The notes under the pieces were generated by a model. It saw only the letters and a program-made list of their open reading frames with translations, did not search any database and was not told the DNA's origin. A stretch of DNA of 64,000 nucleotides from Embiotoca jacksoni (Eukaryota; Chordata; Actinopteri; Embiotocidae). Every line of letters begins with the position of its first letter. The stretch's first letter is position 1. The stretch covers positions 11,143,426 to 11,207,425 of the forward strand of contig JAKOON010000007.1 in the NCBI GenBank assembly GCA_022577435.1, in the 5' to 3' direction. Shown here piece by piece: positions 1-10,741 of this stretch. The translations under genes and the position numbers were made by a program.

Positions 1-2719
1 CATCTCCGATAGGACAGAAATATCACAGTGGGTGTTTCCAGCCAATAACACCCTGTGTATTCAATCAACAACAGTCACTTCAGGTAAGGAGACTGACATA
101 GTTTCACTTACACCCTCCAAATAATGACGTTAGCTGAACCACAACTTTTTTCCCATCACAGGCGGTGGTGGAAAAAGTGATGAGATATTTTACTATGTAA
201 ATAGTAGCAACACAGCAGTAAAAAAAACAACAATAACAACTCACAATACAAACATGTTTTTACATTTGCTGCACAAGAAAAGAAAACCTGTGTGTCCACT
301 TTGGTCTGTGAGACACAGAAATGCAGCAAACTTATAATATTAACGTGTTTGCTGCATCTAATTCTCATCATCATTCATTCTGTAAAATGAAGGATCACAA
401 TTGTTTCCTTTTGTTTTTCAAATTTTACAGGTGTGGAAACTCACTGTGATGGCAGACAGTATGCAGCTCAATGTTATGGACCTTTGGGAGGAACTGTGGT
501 CCTCCAGCTGATGGACGAAGACTCTCAAATACATCGATACAAAATGAAGAAAGAATCCACAGTAATACTCCGCGGGAAACAAAATGAAATTATAACTAAT
601 TCTCTGAAAGACAGATCTGTCTTTACTCCCAGTGATAGAACATTTAGGATCAATAAACTCAGCAGGACAGATAGTAGTGAATATACACTTTTAATCTTTG
701 ATTTAGAAGCAAAGCTGACATCGAAAAAGACTCTACATTTGTCTATTCAAGGTAAATTACTTTTTTCATACTGAGAAATTGAATCATATGGATAGATATA
801 AATCTCAGATTGTATTGATAATCTACATTATGTATCACATACTCTACATGTATCTGTATTTTGAGCCCTTAGAAACTGTAAAAAAGGATCAAGATACTGT
901 TGCAATATCAAAAGTCCTCTGTGTGTCTTTCAGCTCCTGTGTCCTCTGTCCTGATGGACTCTGAGTGTCTGTCCCAGGGAGAGATGAAGGTTTCCTGCTC
1001 CTCTGAGGGAGGGGACAGTCCTCAGTCCAGCTGGACTCTGGGTGGACGTGCACTGACAGACGCTGAGCTCTGCTCTGAAAATAAAGAGGAAAACAGTATC
1101 ACTCTGAAACAACATGTCTCAGGACGTGTTGCTTGTAAAGTCTGGAATCACGTCAGTAGTGTCTCCAAAGAAGAGGATATAATAAACTGTGGTGAGTGAG
1201 AAATAATGTGATCATTATGACATTGATGATTGTAATTACTCTGTTCACCTGTCGTATATTGTGTTTGTTTGCTCGTAGGATTCATTTACATTAACTGCAT
1301 CTCTGATGGGACAGCAATATCACAGTGGGTGTTTGCAGCCAATAACACCCTGTGTATTCAATCAACAACAGTCACTTCAGGTAAGGAGACTGACATAGTT
1401 TCACTTGCACCCTCCAAATAATGGCGTTAGCTGAACCACAACTTTTTTCCCATCACAGGCGGTGGTGGAAAAAGTGATGAGATATTTTACTTTGTAAATA
1501 GTAGCAACACAGCAGTAAAAAAAACAACAATAACAACTCACAATACAAATAAGATTTTACATTTGCTGCACAAGAAAAGAAAAACCTGTGTGCCCACTGT
1601 GGTCTGTGAGACACAGAGATGCAGCAAACCTACAATATTAATGTGTTTGCTGCATCTAATTCTCAGCATCATTCATTCTGTATAAAATGAAGGATCACAA
1701 TTGTTTCTTTTTATTTTTCAAATTTTACAGGAGTGGAAACTCACTGTGATGGCAGACAGTATGCAGCTCAATGTTATGGACCTTTGGGAGGAGCTATGGT
1801 CCTCCAGCTGATGGACGAAGGCTCTCAAATACATAGATACGAATTGAAGAAAGAATCCACGATAATTCTCCTCGTCCGACAAAATGAAATTATAACTAAT
1901 TCTCTGAAAGACAGATCTGTGTTTACTCGCAGTGATAGAACATTTAGGATCAATAAACTCAGCAGGACAGACAGTAGTGAATATAAACTTTCAATCTTTG
2001 ATTTAGAAGCAAAGCTGACATCGAAAAAGACTCTACATTTGTCTATTCAAGGTAAATTACTTTTTTCATACTGAGAAATTGAATCATATGGATAGATATA
2101 AATCTCAGATTGTATTGATAATCTACATTATGTATCACATACTCTACATGTATCTGTATTTTGAGCCTCTAGAAACTGTAAAAAAGGATCAAGATACTGA
2201 TGCAATATCAAAAGTCCTCTGTGTGTCTTTCAGCTCCTGTGTCCTCTGTCCTTGCGGTCTCTGAGTGTCTGTCCCAGGGAGTGATGAAGGTTTCCTGCTC
2301 CTCTGAGGGAGGGGACAGTCCTCAGTACAGCTGGACTCTGGGTGGACGTGCACTGACAGACGCTGAGCTCTACTCTGAAAATAAAGAGGAAAACAGTATC
2401 ACTCTGAAACAACATGTCTCAGGACGTGTTGCTTGTAAAGTCTGGAATCACGTCAGTAGTGTCTCCAAAGAAGAGGATATAATGAACTGTGGTGAGTGAG
2501 AAATAATGTGATCATTATGACACTGATGATTATAATTACTCTGTTCATCTGTTGTATATTGTGTTTGTTTGTTCATAGGATACATTTACATTAACTGCAT
2601 CTCCAATGGGACAGAAATATCACAGTGGGTGTTTGCAGCCAATAACACCCTGTGTATTCAATCAACAACAGTCACTTCAGGTAAGGAGACTGACATAGTT
2701 TCACTTAAACCCTCCTTTA
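1..2719 (+). repeat. 1300-bp intragenic tandem duplication (V-C2-partial D3 cassette)
   Basis: The V exon starts at 431 and 1731, the C2 exon at 934 and 2234, and D3 at 1279 and 2579: a constant 1300-bp period. A further D3 fragment at 1-118 implies another cassette to the left. In both partial copies D3 homology stops after 'cccccaa'-like sequence near 118 and 1418 and runs directly into 'ataatg', which belongs to the intron upstream of V. The junction shares only a few bases ('aaataatg'), so unequal exchange or end-joining at a microhomology is the likely origin. Confidence 0.85.
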
Positions 2720-3134
2720 ATATCACATCCTTCAATGAAACTGTGACTCCCGGCAGTGATGGTCCACGGTACCTTTGTAAGCGAAAATTTACTCTGCTGC
2801 AGTGGATTCATTGATGTAATTTTCTCCTTTGCTCATCTGTCTTCTTAATAACACACGTAGAGTTTGCTGACATCAATATCTGTGTTTGTTGTGTCTTTTA
2901 TTTTTACCCTCCATTTATCAAATACAGTTCTAACTTAACTTGTGATTTTTGTGTCTCTCAACAGATCACTACTTGCTTGGTTTGCGAGCGGCTGTCATAA
3001 TTCTCTTGTTAATTGGGATTCATATATTTTTTGCTTGTAAGAAAATAAAAGCTAAAGGCTCTGCTATCCCACAAACGACAGACCAGCCAGAGAACTCGGT
3101 TATGATGGTTGAAATGAGAAGTCCTGCATCTTAA
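1..3134 (+). CDS. CD2/SLAM-like Ig receptor gene 1, 5'-partial, duplicated ectodomain, short tail
   Basis: Predicted surface receptor whose 5' end lies outside the window. Exons read: D3 fragment 1-83, V 431-751, C2 934-1191, shortened D3 1279-1380, V 1731-2051, C2 2234-2491, full D3 2579-2776, transmembrane/short tail 2965-3134. All junctions are phase 1 and the visible frame stays open to the stop at 3132. The V exons lack the canonical cysteines (F strand reads DSSEYTL), and the C2 exons have four cysteines as in CD2-family second domains. The two shortened D3 exons can end only at an internal CAG|GTAAGG donor, because the rest of D3 is deleted. The first C2 copy has an extra cysteine (ELCSEN instead of ELYSEN). 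The last exon encodes a hydrophobic helix (about AAVIILLLIGIHIFFA) and a tail of about 30 residues ending MRSPAS, without tyrosine. Family membership is firm; the multi-domain transcript is inferred from splice sites. Confidence 0.72.
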
Positions 3135-3770
3135 ACCTACACTGATAGTGTCGCTCTTCACCTGCTGTTATTTGCATTGTGTCTGTTTGTGGTTGGAAAA
3201 TTAAGTTCAGAGTGAAATTTCTCTCCTGGTTTTAATCTTCACAAATTCTGTTTACATCTTAGCAGCTCTCCATGATTTCAATTCTAAAGTTCTGAGAGCT
3301 TTCTGTTTTAATATCACTGTAGAAACCCTAAAGGAAGCTTATTGTGACCCGACAGTGATCACAAGTAAACCGGTCTGTCTCTTTTCATTTGTCGCTAGAC
3401 TGGTTGTAGATTTGGTGAAATTGGGATCAGATTTTCTTTTGCAAAGAAATAATTCAAGTGGAAGGAACGACTTCTTATAAAATGTTCAGTGCACGACAAC
3501 CTTTGGACAGTGATGAAACATCCAGATGCCTACAGCTCCACCTGTGATCACGGAGCAGAAAACACACTTGTAAATATGTTATGTTGTAGAAAACGTTTTT
3601 TGTTTCATCGCTGCCGGACTAAATTAAAGTCCAAACAAAGACACATTTCAGTGTAAGTGTACATAATGCTGTTAGCTTTTGGTGTGAAAATCTGCGGCAG
3701 CATGTTAAATTACAGCCTGCAATTTACAGTGTGACTGTTGCATGAATAAAGTATCAATAAAATAGGTACG
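3135..3770 (+). other. 3' UTR and polyadenylation signals of gene 1
   Basis: This sequence follows the short-tail stop codon and is conserved after the stops of genes 5 and 6 (about 33,891-34,520 and 39,988-40,615). Two overlapping-range AATAAA signals lie at 3745-3750 and 3756-3761, at the same place in the other two copies. No ORF of note is present. Confidence 0.6.
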
Positions 3771-5280
3771 GGGTACTAATAGTACTTATTGCTGAACTGA
3801 AATCTCAAAGCTATTCTTTTTCTTTTTATGACATTTATAATAATGTATTTGTCTCATTTCCTCCATATACTACTTTAAATGAAACAAATGTAACAATAAA
3901 ATGAATATGAACATTGTAAAAGTAATTGAACTATAACTGTGTGTCCATCAGACTAAATTTGTATGTAGTGAAAAGGGGCAGAAGATAACTGATAGTGTAA
4001 TAGAATAAGAGAGGATCTTTGTTGGAAAAGCTGCATATATGGTTTGTATGTTGACAGCTTTTGTTGCGTGTTGTTTCACTTCCTTCATAGCTGAGCGCAA
4101 CGACAAGCTTTCCTTGTTTGGTTAAACTTAACGTGTAATCTTAAAAAACAACTTCAGAAATGATTTCAAAACTTCTGCAAAGATTCTTGTCTCCAGCAAC
4201 TTTTTTATTTTTTTATTTCTGAGATGCTTTTAGTCCACACACTGTCTGTTTAATGAAACTGAAAAGTAACTTTTAAAAACTGCTCAGCATAAATGCACTA
4301 GTTATATCTTGAGGCACAATATGAGTTGGGGAGTTTCTAGTCATACTGTTCCCAATAAGAGGAATTCATGCTTCCTTTGCAATGTTTCGAAGAACACAAC
4401 AAGCATTAACATCTGAGAATTTGGTTTGATGTTTGAATGAAGAAGTCATGTCTTAAAACTCAGCATTAAGAAAAAACATATTCACCCTGCATGAAGGCAG
4501 CTTGAGAGAAGTGGCAGTATGCAGTACAAATTCACAGCAAACTAAAGATTAAATGTAGAAGTGTCAGTACTGTGTAGTGGTTAACACCGGCCCTGTTGAA
4601 GCACTGGTAAGACCGAATAGAAATCTCAAAGCTCTTGTTTTTCTTTTCATGATATTTATAATAATATATTGGTCTCATTTCCTCCATATATCATTTTAAA
4701 TGAATCAAATGTAACAGTGTGTAAATATGAATTGCACCTATGAAAAAAACATGTCAAGTGGGACCAGAAAGATGTTTTGACTTATTTGGGATACGAAAAA
4801 GTAGAATAAGATCTACTTGATTCTTACTCAACTATTGTACCTAACATGATGTTACACCAGAACATATTCAATAATTACAGGTACTGCTAAGAGGAAGGAC
4901 TTTAACGTTGTGTCTAATTCATGAAAGGTTTTGCTGTAACATGTTTATGGGCATATTGTTTGATAATGTTATCTTGCTGCTGGCCTCATTAATCTGGAGG
5001 ACTAGATATCCTCTGGTCCATGTTCACCATCACCCCGACATGTCAAACACAGAGTTACATGTATTATAGTTCCTTATCGGAGCTATATTGAGACGCATGA
5101 AACAATCCGCGGTTATCGGAGCATTTTCCTCTGAACTCTGTTCGGCTACGAGCTCAATAGAAGCTAATTAGCACATTAGCTCCCATTTCTCCAAAATAAA
5201 GTTATTCTTCATCAAGTAAAATCACGTTAGGGGTTTGCACCGCGGACTAAATATAGCAGACTTACTGTGGAAAAGTTATC
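3771..5280. other. Intergenic DNA, no gene seen; contains a local duplicate
   Basis: AT-rich spacer between gene 1 and gene 2. A segment of about 110 bp beginning 'aaatctcaaagct' occurs at 3799-3910 and again, diverged, at 4620-4730. The second copy marks the left edge of the A-type duplication unit. No splice-flanked ORF was recognised. Confidence 0.5.
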
Positions 5281-5288
5281 TCGTATAA

Positions 5289-5830
5289 TTATAACAAGCA
5301 CACAGAACTGCCAGCGGCGGCGGACACTGCCGCTGCCGGTGCGACCGGGAGATGAACGGCCGGGAGGGTGAAGCTCAGTTCGGCTCCGCGCTGCAGGAGG
5401 AGCGGTGTGTCCGTGAACTCCGTCAGTCTCCGGTGGAAGTTGGTGAAACTATCCACCGTGAAATAATCACTGCAGAGGCGGCTGTTTGTGTTCATCCTAA
5501 AGTCTCTTTTAGCTCTTCATGAAATCAATCCACCTCTTTTTCCTTTCTTCATCAGCAGGACATTTAAATAGCGATGCAGCGCTGCTTTGGAGGTTCTTGC
5601 TTCCAGGAAAGATGAACTTGCAGGTGGAGGGAGACGTCCTGTAGCAGCCAGCTGATGTACAATAACAATCTGACTACAGCAGGAGTAGAACTGAAGTCCA
5701 GTGGGATGACCTCTTATGCAAATGAGCTCCAGGCTTTTATACCGTTTCACTGTGTGAGAGGAGGAGCCACGCAGAAGGTTATATAAACAGTCTGTGAGCT
5801 ACGTCGGTGACGTACTGAAGCTCGGTTTTA
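5289..5830. promoter_or_regulatory. CpG-rich octamer/TATA element upstream of gene 2
   Basis: A GC- and CpG-rich island in AT-rich DNA. On the plus strand an octamer ATGCAAAT lies at 5716-5723 and TATAAA at 5782-5787, followed by a TGACGT half-CRE near 5807. Octamer plus TATA is the arrangement of immunoglobulin and other lymphoid promoters, which fits an immune receptor, but the leader exon is about 1 kb downstream and no linking donor was identified. On the minus strand TATAAAAG (5741-5734) precedes an ATG at 5495 that opens a 68-codon frame, so the element could be bidirectional. Function is inferred. Confidence 0.35.
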
Positions 5831-6488
5831 GCCACGCCTAAAAAAACCTGAACTGCAGACGGATGAGAAACTGTTTAACGGTCTAACTCCACATTTCAGT
5901 GCGACAAAGTTGAAAAACTTTGCACGTGCTTTCAGCAACTCATTTCACTCGTATATAATGTATTGAGAGGAAAATCTTGGAATTTGCTTTGCAGCATCTT
6001 TGAAGTATTAAACTGATGTTTCACTTAAATGCACCGCCATCATTCAGTCGGTGGTTAAATTTAGCATGGTAGCAAGAAGGGTATGGTCAGGATGTTAAAC
6101 ATTGTTTAGTAATGTTTGTCTTTATTTTCTTCAGATCTCTTACGGTGTGTTCACTACCAGTTTTCACTGCGTTTTATAGATTCAAGTCCCATTCAATAAA
6201 GTTTTGTGAACCATCAGTAAAAGACACCAGACCATCATTCATCGGGGATGCTACAGTTTATAAGGCCATTTCTGCACAGACTTATATGTTTTATGACTAT
6301 TGGTCGATACAGCTGATTCTGATAGTTCACATGGTTGAAGCTGTGACAGCAGACAATGCACGCCTTTTCTTCTGGACCTGATCAATAACAGGTGACATCT
6401 GTGACTCAAGTGTTGGATATATGCTGTTAAATAAAAGTGGTCTGACCGCTATACTGACCTGGTCATCAAACACTGAACGGAAAGAGAC

Positions 6489-6512
6489 ATGGAAGCTGTG
6501 TTTGGACTGTTT
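6489..6512 (+). pseudogene. Relict leader-exon start upstream of gene 2
   Basis: The sequence repeats the first codons of the true leader (M-E-A-V-F-G-L) and then stops (F, TAG), about 280 bp upstream of the functional leader. The copies before genes 3, 4 and 5 have lost the ATG (ATAG or ATTG). It looks like a local duplication remnant. If transcribed before gene 2 it would be a short upstream ORF. Confidence 0.55.
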
Positions 6513-6769
6513 TAGAAATGTCTGCTGTCAGTCTCCTTCACTCAGTCCATCAAACACGAAGGCCAACTTGTAGGTTGAAAGAGGAAGTAAAACGTCTCTT
6601 TGTTTTCTCCTCACTATAAAAAGAAGTTAACATGACATGCTCTGCTTGGTGAGAACGTTCACACCTTCCTCTGAGACAGATTACTGAAAAGACACTTTGC
6701 AGGCTGCTCAAAGCACAATACACAGATTTAGTTTAGGGACAATTAGAGACTAAACTGCTGTGAAGAGAC

Positions 6770-9700
6770 ATGGAAGCTGTGTTTGGACTGTTGGTGATGC
6801 TACTAGGAGTCTCTCATGGTGAGCAGCTCAACTTCTTTCTTCTGGCACTTTATTAAAACTCATAGGATGTATGTCAACGTGTTTTGTAGATGTGGGATCA
6901 AATATAGTTAATAAAGTTAAGACAATATTTCCAGTGATATGTACAGCAGTTCAAATACTGTGAAGAACATTGTTGGGTTTAAGATCAGTTCAGTCAATAA
7001 CCGTTTTATATAACAGCAGTGCTGAATAATATTCATCACTATATCGTGTTGTTCAAATGGAGAATACTTTAGTTGCTGGTTGGTCTACGGAGGGATTTAA
7101 AATAAGTGCATCATTTTGTGAATGAAAACATCTTTTGTAATAATATAGCCTATTTATGTTTGAATTTGTTGCACAAGACCAAGCTCTCGTCTCGTGTTAC
7201 TTGTTTCACAGTAAACCGACAACATCTTCTTGGTAAATTTTATAATAAACAGATTGTATTATCATGGCACTTTATATCCAGATTATTAATTTTTTTTCAA
7301 GAATTTTAAATTGTAGCTCTTTAACTGGCCCTTTAAATCTCCCTTTAAAATGATCTTAATGGTATAAAGAGTAAAGGAGATTGGTTTCTCAGTGAAACTC
7401 AGTTTTCTGAGTGAAATATTTAAAGCTCATGTTTTTATGGCCGCAGCACTTGTTCTAAATGGTTCCTCATTTTTTACACATTTGTTCAAAACACTGGATG
7501 ACCCAACTCATAATTTGTTTTAGTATTTTAAGCTTCTCTTGAGTTGCAGCAATTAAAATGTTCTGTGAGTTCAACAACATTTGACAGATGTAGGATTGTA
7601 ATTACTGACTGAGGTCAACTTACCTCAAAACTCTGTTTTCGGGAAATAATGGCGTTCGCTGAATCACGACATTTTTCCCATCACAGGCGGTGGTGGAAAA
7701 AGTGGAGATATTTTACTTTGTAAAAAGTAGCAACAAAGCAGTAAAAAAAACAACAACAACAACTCCGATACAAATAAGTTTTTACATTTGCTGCACTAGA
7801 AAAGAAAACCTGTGTGTCCACTGTGGTCTGTGAGACACAGAGATGAAGCAAACCTACAATATGAATGTGTTTGCTGCATCTAATTCTCATCATCATTCAT
7901 TCTTTATAAAATGAAGGATCACAATTGTTTCCTTGTTTTATTTTTTTTTATTTTACAGGAATGGAATCTCACTGTGATGGCAGACAGGATGGAGCTAAAT
8001 GTTATGGACCTTTGGGAGGAACTGTGGTCCTCCAGCTGATGGACGAAGCCTCTCAAATACATAAATACGAAATGAAGAAAGAATCCACGATAATACTCCA
8101 CGGGAAACAAAATGAAATTATAACTAATTCTCTGAAAGACAGATCTGTCTTTACTCCCAGTGATAGAACATTTAGGATCAATAAACTCAGCAGGACAGAT
8201 AGTAGTGAATATACACTTTTAATCTTTGATTTAGAAGCAAAGCTGACATCGAAAAAGACTCTGCATTTGTCTATTCAAGGTAAATTACTTTTTTCATACT
8301 GAGAAATTGAATCATATGGATAGATATAAATCTCACATTGTATTGATAATCTACATTATGTATCACATACTCTACATGTATCTGTATTTTGAGCATTTCG
8401 AAACTGTAAAAAAGGATCAAGATACTGCTGCAATATCAAAACTCTTCTGTGTGTCTTTCAGCTCCTGTGTCCTCTGTCCTGATGGACTCTGAGTGTCTGT
8501 CCCAGGGAGAGATGAAGGTTTCCTGCTCCTCTGAGGGAGGGGACAGTCCTCAGTACAGCTGGACTCTGGGTGGACGTGCACTGACAGATGCTGAGCTCTA
8601 CTCTGAAAATAAAGAGGAAAACAGTATCACTCTGAAACAACATGTCTCAGGACGTGTTGCTTGTAAAGTCTGGAATCACGTCAGTAGTGTCTCCAAAGAA
8701 GAGGATATAATTAACTGTGGTGAGTGTGAAATAATGTGATCATTATGACACTGATGATTATAATTACTCTGTTCATCTGTTGTATATTGTGTTTGTTTGT
8801 TCATAGGATTCATTTACATTAATTGCATCTCGGATGGGACAAACATAACACAGTGGGTGTTTGCAGCCAATAACACCCTGTGTATTCAATCAACAACAGT
8901 CACTGTGGTTAAGGAGACTGACATAGTTTCACTTACACCCTCCATTAATATCACATCCTTCAATGAAACTGTGACTTCCAGCAGTGATGGTCAATGGTAC
9001 CTTTGTAAGTGAAAACTTACTCTGCTGCAGTGAATTCATTGATGTCATTTTCTCCTTTACTCCTCTGCCTTTTTTCATAACACATGTAGAGTTTGCTGAT
9101 TTCAACATACGTATTTGTTGTCTCTTATTTTAGCTACAGATGCTTTACCAATAATGGCAGGTGTTGTCTCTGCACTGGTTATCTTCTTAGTTGTCGGCGT
9201 GGCAGTCACCTGTGCTCACAAAAAGAAGAAAAACAACAAACCTAAAGGTCCAAAACAGATCTTCCTTTTACCTTCCTCACTACATTCACCACATTTTCAA
9301 CACCTTTTGAAAAAATGGTTTGAACAGAAACATGTCACCTCTTTCTTCAGAACAATAATGGATTCAACATCATCTAGTGATGCCGATCTTGTTTTGCTCC
9401 TCCTCACTCCACGAAAGAAGAGGAGATTTTGTTACTTTAGCCAAACCTGCTGTGACACTGTTTCTTGTGACACTGCCCAATGCCAACTCTACTACATCCA
9501 AAAGTAAACCATTTCTGATAGCTATAGTGGTGGGCAATTCTTCTCAATGCATTGTCCTTGAGATTGTTGTCCTTGTATGTCCCTCTGTCGTAGCCTATAA
9601 TACTCTGTGGCTCGAAACAATCAACATTATTGTTGGGAGTTTTGATGTGATGTTCGTTGTATTTCCGCACAATGTGATTGGTTGGTGACCTTACTAGAGG

Positions 9701-10369
9701 TGTGAAAGGTCAGGAAAAACAACTTCCTTCCAAAAGAAAAATGTTGATTTTTAGGCGTAAATATTCATGTTCTGTGTAAAAGTACTCGGGACAAGAATAT
9801 TTAGATAAATAGTGTGTAAACCCTTAAAACAAGAATTCTAAAAACACTCTCAAGTCGCTAGGAGATGGTTAGATTTAACACAAAAACTGGAAACAGGGCA
9901 AATCTGTTAGCTTGGTTCTGTTTAAAGTTAAGAACGAATTTCAATTTGTTTCTAGTTCAGTAATTAACACATTTAAAGGGTAGATTTTGTGTAACATTTG
10001 AGTCAGGCTCTGTGTTAAAGCTAACTGACTGTTAATGCTGCAGAGAGTGACAGCAATATTTTTGTTGGCAAGACAGAGACTTAGTTTATTCTCCAAAATG
10101 TTAAACTAGCTCTTCAAAGTCATTGTATGTAATTAGAAGGCTCTACTTTGTTTGTGTCACTTACTTCTACCTGCTAATCTGCAGAGGGAGAAGACGACCA
10201 GGAAGTGACCTACGCTAATGTCAGGATGGTGCAGCGGCAGCAGAGGCAGGTGGAGCAAAGGGGGAAGGTGGAGGTGGAGTACGGCCAAGTCAAGTTTTCA
10301 GAGCGACCTCGGCAGACTCAACCAGCAGGAGAGGACTGTTTGTACGCCAACGTCCGTAAAGGCAGGTGA
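6770..10369 (+). CDS. CD2/SLAM-like Ig receptor gene 2, tyrosine-motif tail
   Basis: Predicted type I membrane receptor of about 374 residues. Exons: leader 6770-6818, V 7959-8279, C2 8462-8719, D3 8807-9004, transmembrane 9134-9247, tail 10185-10369. The start is MEAVFGLLVMLLGVSHG, a short signal peptide after 'gagacATGG'. The V domain lacks canonical cysteines; the C2 has four. D3 reads TVTVVKETD, so its internal GTAAGG donor is absent (GGTTAAGG). The helix IMAGVVSALVIFLVVGVAV is followed by a lysine/asparagine stop-transfer stretch. The tail carries VTYANV and VEYGQV, both fitting the ITIM consensus, and LYANV, a YxN Grb2-type motif. The donor after the transmembrane exon is GTCCAA, weaker than GTACAA in genes 3, 4 and 7. 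Signalling through SH2 proteins is inferred from the motifs. Confidence 0.82.
6819..7958 (+). other. Intron 1 of gene 2
   Basis: A GTGAGC donor follows the leader and a TTTTACAG acceptor precedes V. The 3' half contains the segment with 'gcggtggtggaaaaagtg' that also precedes every A-type V exon and both gene 1 V exons. No further coding exon is supported in it. Confidence 0.6.
9283..9720 (+). mobile_element. Harbinger-like transposon relic in intron 5 of gene 2 (5'-deleted)
   Basis: Part of a repeat shared by introns of genes 2, 3, 4 and 7. It encodes a fragment starting MDSTSSSDADLVLLLLTPRKKRR, which resembles the acidic/serine start followed by a basic run seen at the N-terminus of fish PIF/Harbinger proteins. 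Here the leading part with CACACCGGGGGCGTGAC is missing. Open frames of 77-103 codons on both strands recur in the copies but have no recognised product. Confidence 0.4.
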
Positions 10370-10735
10370 TTTCAGGTGTCCACAGATCAGGAGGAACACA
10401 CACCTGAAGACAGAGAGAGGGAGGAGATGTCAAGATGCCTGAAGGTCTTTCAACTTCATTTTGTAGAAGTTGTCATTAGAGAAAGAAAAGCCATTAAAGC
10501 TCATTCATATGAGGGTTTTCTTCACTTTTCTGGGAAGCAAAGCATCTGGTCTTTGTGACATTTAACAACGGCATCCTGCTTAATCGCTGGAACTTTTAGT
10601 GGAATATTCAACAATTTCTTAATTGTTTTTGAATTATTTGACCCTGTTTTTAATTGTATATGTATGATATATCAGCTTTTTGTAATTTATAAGCATATTT
10701 GCTTTAATTTCATTGTTGAAATACTGAGAGCTTGC

Positions 10736-10741
10736 AATAAA
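10736..10741 (+). terminator. Polyadenylation signal of gene 2
   Basis: AATAAA about 370 bp after the stop. It is conserved at the equivalent place in genes 3 (18905-18910), 4 (27362-27367) and 7 (47644-47649). Confidence 0.6.

Noticed and set aside
156..374. Minus-strand frame in the intron before V, repeated upstream of several V exons
   Set aside because: Low-complexity translation of an intronic repeat; differs by frameshifts among copies.
779..964. Frame starting MNHMDRYKS between V and C2 exons
   Set aside because: It lies in the V-C2 intron and runs into the C2 exon in the wrong frame; the flanking GT-AG sites explain the region.
930..1115. Antisense frame over each C2 exon (MLFQSDTVFLF type), seen in most copies
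   Set aside because: Shadow of the strongly constrained plus-strand C2 exon; no independent signals on the minus strand.
6112..6381. 89-codon plus-strand frame after a 'ttcttcag' acceptor, open in four A units
   Set aside because: The differences between copies that I noticed (K/E, Y/C, H/N, G/R) all change the amino acid, and an AATAAA lies inside; it does not behave like a constrained exon.
9377..9688. 103-codon frame MMPILFCSS in intron 5
   Set aside because: Reads through the Harbinger-like relic out of frame with the recognisable remnant; no homology.
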